Source of the DNA: Betaproteobacteria bacterium
GTDB lineage: Bacteria > Pseudomonadota > Gammaproteobacteria > Burkholderiales > SG8-39
Reading direction: 5' to 3'
Assembly (NCBI GenBank): GCA_005884335.1
Contig: VBCJ01000024.1
Location: 1 to 10,118, forward strand
DNA length: 10,118 nucleotides
Shown: one piece after another, positions 7,481-10,118 of the stretch
How positions within the stretch are numbered: position 1 is the first letter of the stretch
How the letters are laid out: the number at the start of each line of letters is the position of its first letter
The notes under the pieces: model-generated
What the model was told of the DNA's origin: nothing
Database searches by the model: none
The model's input: only the letters and a program-made list of their open reading frames with translations
Translations under genes and position numbers: made by a program

Positions 7481-7549
7481 GGTGCGATCGCGGCGCTGAC
7501 GATGGCCGTCATCGCGATCGAGCGGCGGCTCGAGGCGCGCAAGACTTGA
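7481..7549 (+). repeat. 69-bp intergenic repeat, copy B
   Basis: It lies in the 195-bp gap between the MmgE/PrpD stop and the second Bug start. It reads GAIAALTMAVIAIERRLEARKT and stop in the same phase as copy A. Similarity fades upstream, though GTCAAGCACTGG at 7436-7447 resembles TTCAAGACTGG at 5461-5471 in copy A. A 65-codon frame starting at 7352 does run into it, but its N-terminal part has no protein character I recognise, so I treat the segment as a remnant and not a gene. Confidence 0.65.
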
Positions 7550-7565
7550 GTGCGGGCGGGCTGCG

Positions 7566-9056
7566 CTAAGAGTTCGACTGCAGCGAGAGCTTGCCGAGCA
7601 AGGCCGCGATGTCCTGCGTGCGATCGAGCGCCCACAGATCCTGAAGAACGGCGTCCGTCCGCTCGCGGGGCCAGCGCCTGCCCACATTGCCGCGGAACTT
7701 CCTTTCGACTTCCGCTCTGGTCATCGGCCGCCCCGGGAAACCCGGCACGTCGTCGACCTCGCTCGAAATGCGCTGCCCGCCGGCGAGGATCGCCGTCACG
7801 CGCGTCGGAACCATCGCTCCGACGCGCGCCGTGAGGGCCGGATCCTCTCTCACCGTGATCTTGCGCATGAAGGCGAGGATGCGTGGCTCGCGGAGCTTCG
7901 CAGGCAGGTAGCTGTCGTTCGTGATGTCGCCGTCGAACATGGCGCGCGCGGTGATATAGGGCAGGCTGTGATCGGCGGTTTCCCGGGTGTCCGGCGCCCA
8001 CTTCTCGGGCTCGCTCCCGGCGCGCTGGTAGCCCCGCCTCGTCGTCGCGATTTCGATCGCCGCGATGCGGTCGAGGGGGCCCAGTTTCCTCGCGACCTCG
8101 ATGCCGGCCACGACCGCGGTCTGCGCGTAGACCACGGCCGGGTAGGCCTTGATCCCGCATTGGTGGATGCGAAACGGCACCCCGCGGCGGCCGAAGGCGC
8201 CGACATCGACGTCGGCCGGCCCGGAGATCTGCTTGAAGAAACCCGAATTCCCTTCGAAGATGGGCGCCGGGCCGGTCAGCCCGGCGCGCGCGAGCAGTGC
8301 CGCGAACACGGCGTTCCTTCCGGCTTCGGCGTCGGCGAGTCCCTTCCAGTCGGACAGCGCCTGGACCCGGGTTTGCGCCATCGGGATGTGATCGTTGATG
8401 GCGAGACTGACGGCCTGCGCGAGCTGCGCCGGAGGGAGCTTCATCAGCTTGCCGGCGGCGAGCGCCACGGCCGGCAGGCTGAACACCGGTGCGTCCCAGC
8501 CGCGGGACGTGATGTCGAAGGCGTCGATCAAGCGGCAGTTGATCTCGTAGGCGAGCACGATCGCGGTGATGAGCTCCGCAGCGCTCGCCCGCTCGCCTTC
8601 GGCGACTGCGAGGCAGGCGGCGATGTGATCGCTCGGATGGCCCGCCAGACCCCCGACGTAGGAATCGTTCAAGTCGTAGTAGCGGAAGGCGGCGCCGTTG
8701 GCGAAGGTGGCGAGATCGGGCGTGGTGCGCCGGCTCGTGCCGATGACGGTTGCGGACCCGGCCGCCGCGACTAGCGCGACATCGCGGCAGATGCGCACCG
8801 GCCTCTCGTCGAACGCGGCGATTCCGCAGCCGATCGTGTCGATGAAATGCGATTTGACCCGTTCAAGGGTCGCAGCGTCGAGATCGTCATAGCGCAGCCC
8901 ATCGGCGTAGGCGGCGAGGCGATCCGCGAGCGGCCTGGCGGGGGCCTTTGAAGCGGATTCCGCCGCGGGAAGCCAAGGCGCCAGCCCCCAGAGACCGAAG
9001 GCGGCCATGCCGGCGATGACACGACGGCGAGGGATCGAGTGGAGCATGCGGGCCAT
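7566..9056 (-). CDS. MmgE/PrpD family protein with a predicted Tat signal peptide
   Basis: A 496-residue member of the MmgE/PrpD family, which includes 2-methylcitrate dehydratase, cis-aconitate decarboxylase and related enzymes. Family features start at about residue 42 (PLADRLAAYADGLRYDDLDA; then HFIDTIGCGIAA). They continue with the core NGAAFRYYDLNDSYVGG, then HPSDHIAACLAVAE, the DWKGLADAEAGRNAVFAALLA segment, and the small domain from about residue 310 (FRIHQCGIKAYPAVVYAQTA, then TADHSLPYITARAMFDG). Ahead of this is an N-terminal extension with a twin-arginine-like motif P9-R-R-R-V-I-A-G, a hydrophobic stretch to about residue 29 and a possible AxA-type cleavage near residue 32, suggesting export of the folded protein. 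Most relatives are cytoplasmic. No good Shine-Dalgarno precedes either ATG (codon 1 or 4), so the exact start is uncertain. Substrate unknown. Confidence 0.88.
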   Translation of the reverse strand: MARMLHSIPRRRVIAGMAAFGLWGLAPWLPAAESASKAPARPLADRLAAYADGLRYDDLDAATLERVKSHFIDTIGCGIAAFDERPVRICRDVALVAAAGSATVIGTSRRTTPDLATFANGAAFRYYDLNDSYVGGLAGHPSDHIAACLAVAEGERASAAELITAIVLAYEINCRLIDAFDITSRGWDAPVFSLPAVALAAGKLMKLPPAQLAQAVSLAINDHIPMAQTRVQALSDWKGLADAEAGRNAVFAALLARAGLTGPAPIFEGNSGFFKQISGPADVDVGAFGRRGVPFRIHQCGIKAYPAVVYAQTAVVAGIEVARKLGPLDRIAAIEIATTRRGYQRAGSEPEKWAPDTRETADHSLPYITARAMFDGDITNDSYLPAKLREPRILAFMRKITVREDPALTARVGAMVPTRVTAILAGGQRISSEVDDVPGFPGRPMTRAEVERKFRGNVGRRWPRERTDAVLQDLWALDRTQDIAALLGKLSLQSNS

Positions 9057-9191
9057 ATTACAGCACGCGTGCCCGGGAGAGTCGGGGAACTCTGGAAGAC
9101 CGAGGGCACGCTCGCCAGGAAATTCAATCCCGCTCTTTTCGCGCGTCTGGCCGATGGCGAATCGCTTTCGGCGCGGCCCCTTCTAGCCCTC

Positions 9192-9220
9192 TTGCAGGAT
9201 ACATATAACATATATATCAT
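9192..9220 (+). promoter_or_regulatory. Candidate brnTA promoter with overlapping operator
   Basis: An AT-rich patch stands out from its GC-rich surroundings. TTGCAG (9192-9197), a 17-base spacer and TATCAT (9215-9220) fit a sigma70-type promoter. The spacer and -10 coincide with an imperfect inverted repeat, GATACATAT (9198-9206), AAC, ATATATATC (9210-9218), one mismatch between arms. Type II antitoxins such as BrnA bind palindromes at their own promoter, so autoregulation is likely by analogy. The -10 ends 6 bases before the BrnT ATG at 9227. I saw nothing else functional in the rest of the divergent gap (9057-9191). Confidence 0.55.
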
Positions 9221-9226
9221 CCGGGG

Positions 9227-9493
9227 ATGCGGTTCCGGTACGACCCCGCCAAGGCCGCCGCGAATTTCAGGAAACACGGTATCTCCTTTGCCGATGCCGA
9301 GGGTGTCTTCCAGGACCCGCTCGCCGTGACCATGGAAGATCCGGATGCCGAGGGTGAGCGGCGCTTCATCGCGGTCGGGTCGGGAAATGCAACCGAGTTG
9401 CTGGTCGTGGTCTACACGATGCGTGGCGAAGAAGTGCGCCTGATCTCGGCCCGTCGGGCAACGCGAAAGGAACGGAAAACCTATGAGAGCTGA
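9227..9493 (+). CDS. brnT: BrnT family toxin (type II toxin-antitoxin, ribonuclease)
   Basis: An 88-residue protein of the BrnT (DUF497) family, whose members are RelE-fold ribonucleases that stop growth when free of antitoxin. Family hallmarks are the N-terminus MRFRYDPAKAAANFRKHGISF with F21 and A24, the DP and ERRFIAVG segment at about 39-51, the central strand LLVVVYT, and the C-terminal RLISARRATRKERKTYE. Length is normal. It precedes the antitoxin gene and overlaps it by 11 bases, the usual brnTA order. There is no properly spaced Shine-Dalgarno: CCGGGG sits directly against the ATG, and the predicted promoter would place the transcript start at or near the ATG. Toxicity is inferred from the family. 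Confidence 0.92.
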   Translation: MRFRYDPAKAAANFRKHGISFADAEGVFQDPLAVTMEDPDAEGERRFIAVGSGNATELLVVVYTMRGEEVRLISARRATRKERKTYES

Positions 9494-9779
9494 ATACGAT
9501 TTTTCGAAAGGCAAGCGCGGCGCGGTCATGCCGCAAAAGGGCAAGACGCGGATTTCCATTTTCATCGACAACGCGGTGCTCGACGAATTCCGGGCGCGTG
9601 CAGAGAAAGGCGGCACCGGCTATCAGACGATGATGAACGAGGCGTTGCGGAGCTATCTGTCCGAGACCGATCAGCTGGTCACCGAAAAGGTATTGCGCCA
9701 GGTACTGCGGCAGGAGATGCCGGAATACCTGAAGGGTCTGACGGAACCTTCCGGCGGGCGCACCAAAACGCGCCGCTGA
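9483..9779 (+). CDS. brnA: BrnA family antitoxin
   Basis: A 98-residue partner of BrnT that would neutralise the toxin by direct binding and repress the shared promoter. The N-terminal MRAEYDFSKGKRGAV is a recognisable BrnA signature. It is followed by a ribbon-helix-helix DNA-binding domain at about residues 22-60 (KTRISIFIDNAVLDEFRARA; then MNEALRSYL). The C-terminal tail (VTEKVLRQVLRQEMPEYLKG) has amphipathic-helix character. The ATG lies inside the last codons of brnT (11-base overlap), which together with AAAGGA about 12 bases upstream implies coupled translation. It is intact and of usual length. Confidence 0.92.
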   Translation: MRAEYDFSKGKRGAVMPQKGKTRISIFIDNAVLDEFRARAEKGGTGYQTMMNEALRSYLSETDQLVTEKVLRQVLRQEMPEYLKGLTEPSGGRTKTRR

Positions 9780-9808
9780 AGAGAACGTTCACGAACGGCG
9801 ACGGCTGC

Positions 9809-9838
9809 GCGGCGATCGCGGCGCTGGCGATCGCCGTG
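9809..9838 (+). repeat. 30-bp partial copy (C) of the intergenic repeat
   Basis: Codons for AAIAALAIAV match copy A at 28 of 30 bases. Similarity stops abruptly at 9838, where the text becomes unrelated sequence leading into the third Bug gene. GC-rich alanine-coding sequence can match by chance, but the shared GGCGATCGCC core and the same intergenic location favour true relationship. Confidence 0.45.
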
Positions 9839-9881
9839 CTTGGCCTCGATACTATCGATACTGCTCATGGGAGGGAGACCG

Positions 9882-9970
9882 ATGAAAAACTGGATCGCAC
9901 TTTGCATCGCAATCGGCACTACGCTCGCCGCACCCTTCTCCAGGCCCAAACCTGGCCGCAGCGGCCGGTG
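9882..9970 (+). pseudogene. Bug/TctC family binding protein (copy 3), signal-peptide fragment, frameshifted and truncated
   Basis: The ATG is preceded by a strong GGGAGGGAG site. The translation MKNWIALCIAIGTTLAAPFS is a good secretion signal. The expected mature start QAQTWPQRPV follows, but in another frame, so one base appears to be missing in the run TTCTCCAGG (about 9936-9944). After QRPV a Bug protein would continue RIVVP or similar. Instead the sequence switches at about 9966-9970 into the monooxygenase repeat (YRPDLLSVLA). No Bug sequence follows. Either the junction destroyed the gene or the assembly is wrong here. Confidence 0.75.
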
Positions 9971-10118
9971 TACCGCCCGGATCTTCTCAGCGTGCTCGCA
10001 AACGCCGTGCGCCGCGAAAAGGCCGACGCCATCCATCTGAACTCGTGGTGCGTAGGATTCACGCAGGAAGACGGCCGGGTCACGCTGAAACTCAAGGGCG
10101 GCGGCGAGGTGAGCGGCG
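9966..10118. repeat. 153-bp direct repeat, copy 2 (joined to a Bug gene fragment, runs to the window end)
   Basis: Identical to 106-258 over all 153 bases, at an offset of 9,860. Its left flank is the third Bug gene fragment instead of the monooxygenase N-terminal region. The two flanks share only CGGTG at the switch point (106-110 and 9966-9970), which is counted inside the repeat. The window ends within the repeat. Confidence 0.97.

Noticed and set aside
7352..7549. 65-codon plus-strand frame containing repeat copy B
   Set aside because: Only the last ~22 codons resemble anything (repeat copy A). The first part overlaps the Bug start region and ribosome site and has no protein-like character.
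9110..9150. TTCAATCCCGC, resembling a tRNA T-loop, as a possible tRNA fragment or attachment site next to brnTA
   Set aside because: The flanking bases do not form the T-stem or an acceptor stem, and no integrase gene is present.
8771..9616. 281-codon minus-strand frame spanning the MmgE/PrpD start and brnTA
   Set aside because: It is antisense to brnT/brnA and overlaps the MmgE/PrpD 5' end in another frame; both overlapped genes have clear family motifs and this frame has none.
9786..9797. CGTTC-AC-GAACG inverted repeat after brnA as a terminator
   Set aside because: The 5-bp stem with a 2-base loop and no T-tract is too weak to call.
1..10118. Simple circular contig closed by matching ends
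   Set aside because: The terminal repeat matches 106-258, not the first bases, so bases 1-105 would be left over. A plain circular overlap does not explain this; a duplication junction or chimera does.

Overview
The window reads as a chromosomal fragment of a high-GC proteobacterium, most likely a Burkholderiales-type betaproteobacterium. The reasons are the strong G/C bias at third codon positions, three separate Bug/TctC-type periplasmic binding-protein genes without any TctA/TctB membrane partners, and a mix of peripheral catabolic genes (aromatic-ring FAD hydroxylase, dienelactone-hydrolase-like protein, TauD/TfdA dioxygenase, MmgE/PrpD protein). The genus cannot be named from the sequence alone.

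Layout. Bases 1-856 (+) hold the 3' part of an aromatic-ring FAD monooxygenase gene that enters from outside the window and is broken by an internal deletion plus frameshift. Converging on it (902-1111, -) is the C-terminal remnant of a dienelactone hydrolase family gene. The minus strand then carries the intact core, in transcription order: a Tat-signal MmgE/PrpD protein (9056-7566), a Bug binding protein (7370-6408) coupled to a TauD/TfdA dioxygenase (6405-5587), a DUF3604 protein (5426-3168), a second Bug protein (3149-2187) and a secreted diheme cytochrome c (2084-1113). On the plus strand a BrnT/BrnA toxin-antitoxin pair (9227-9779) is divergent from MmgE/PrpD. It is followed by the first codons of a third Bug gene (9882-9970), which is frameshifted and cut off.

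Function. The plausible combined role (inference) is capture of one or more small organic acids by the Bug proteins and their oxidation or hydrolysis by the dioxygenase, MmgE/PrpD and DUF3604 proteins, with the cytochrome as a periplasmic electron carrier. No substrate can be assigned.

Most notable structure. The last 153 bases (9966-10118) are identical to 106-258. The left flank differs: in copy 1 the monooxygenase gene reads through in frame, in copy 2 the Bug signal-peptide region is joined to it through a shared 5-base CGGTG. This is the arrangement expected at the junction of a tandem duplication or excised circle with a 9,860-bp unit, or of a chimeric assembly. A second unexplained pattern is a 69-bp plus-strand segment (5490-5558 and 7481-7549, 56 of 69 identical, with a 30-bp partial copy at 9809-9838). 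It looks like the repeated C-terminal tail of a membrane protein gene stranded between operons. Together with the gene remnants this suggests a rearrangement-prone accessory region, or a contig with several mis-joins.

No rRNA, tRNA, CRISPR array, insertion sequence or transposase was found.
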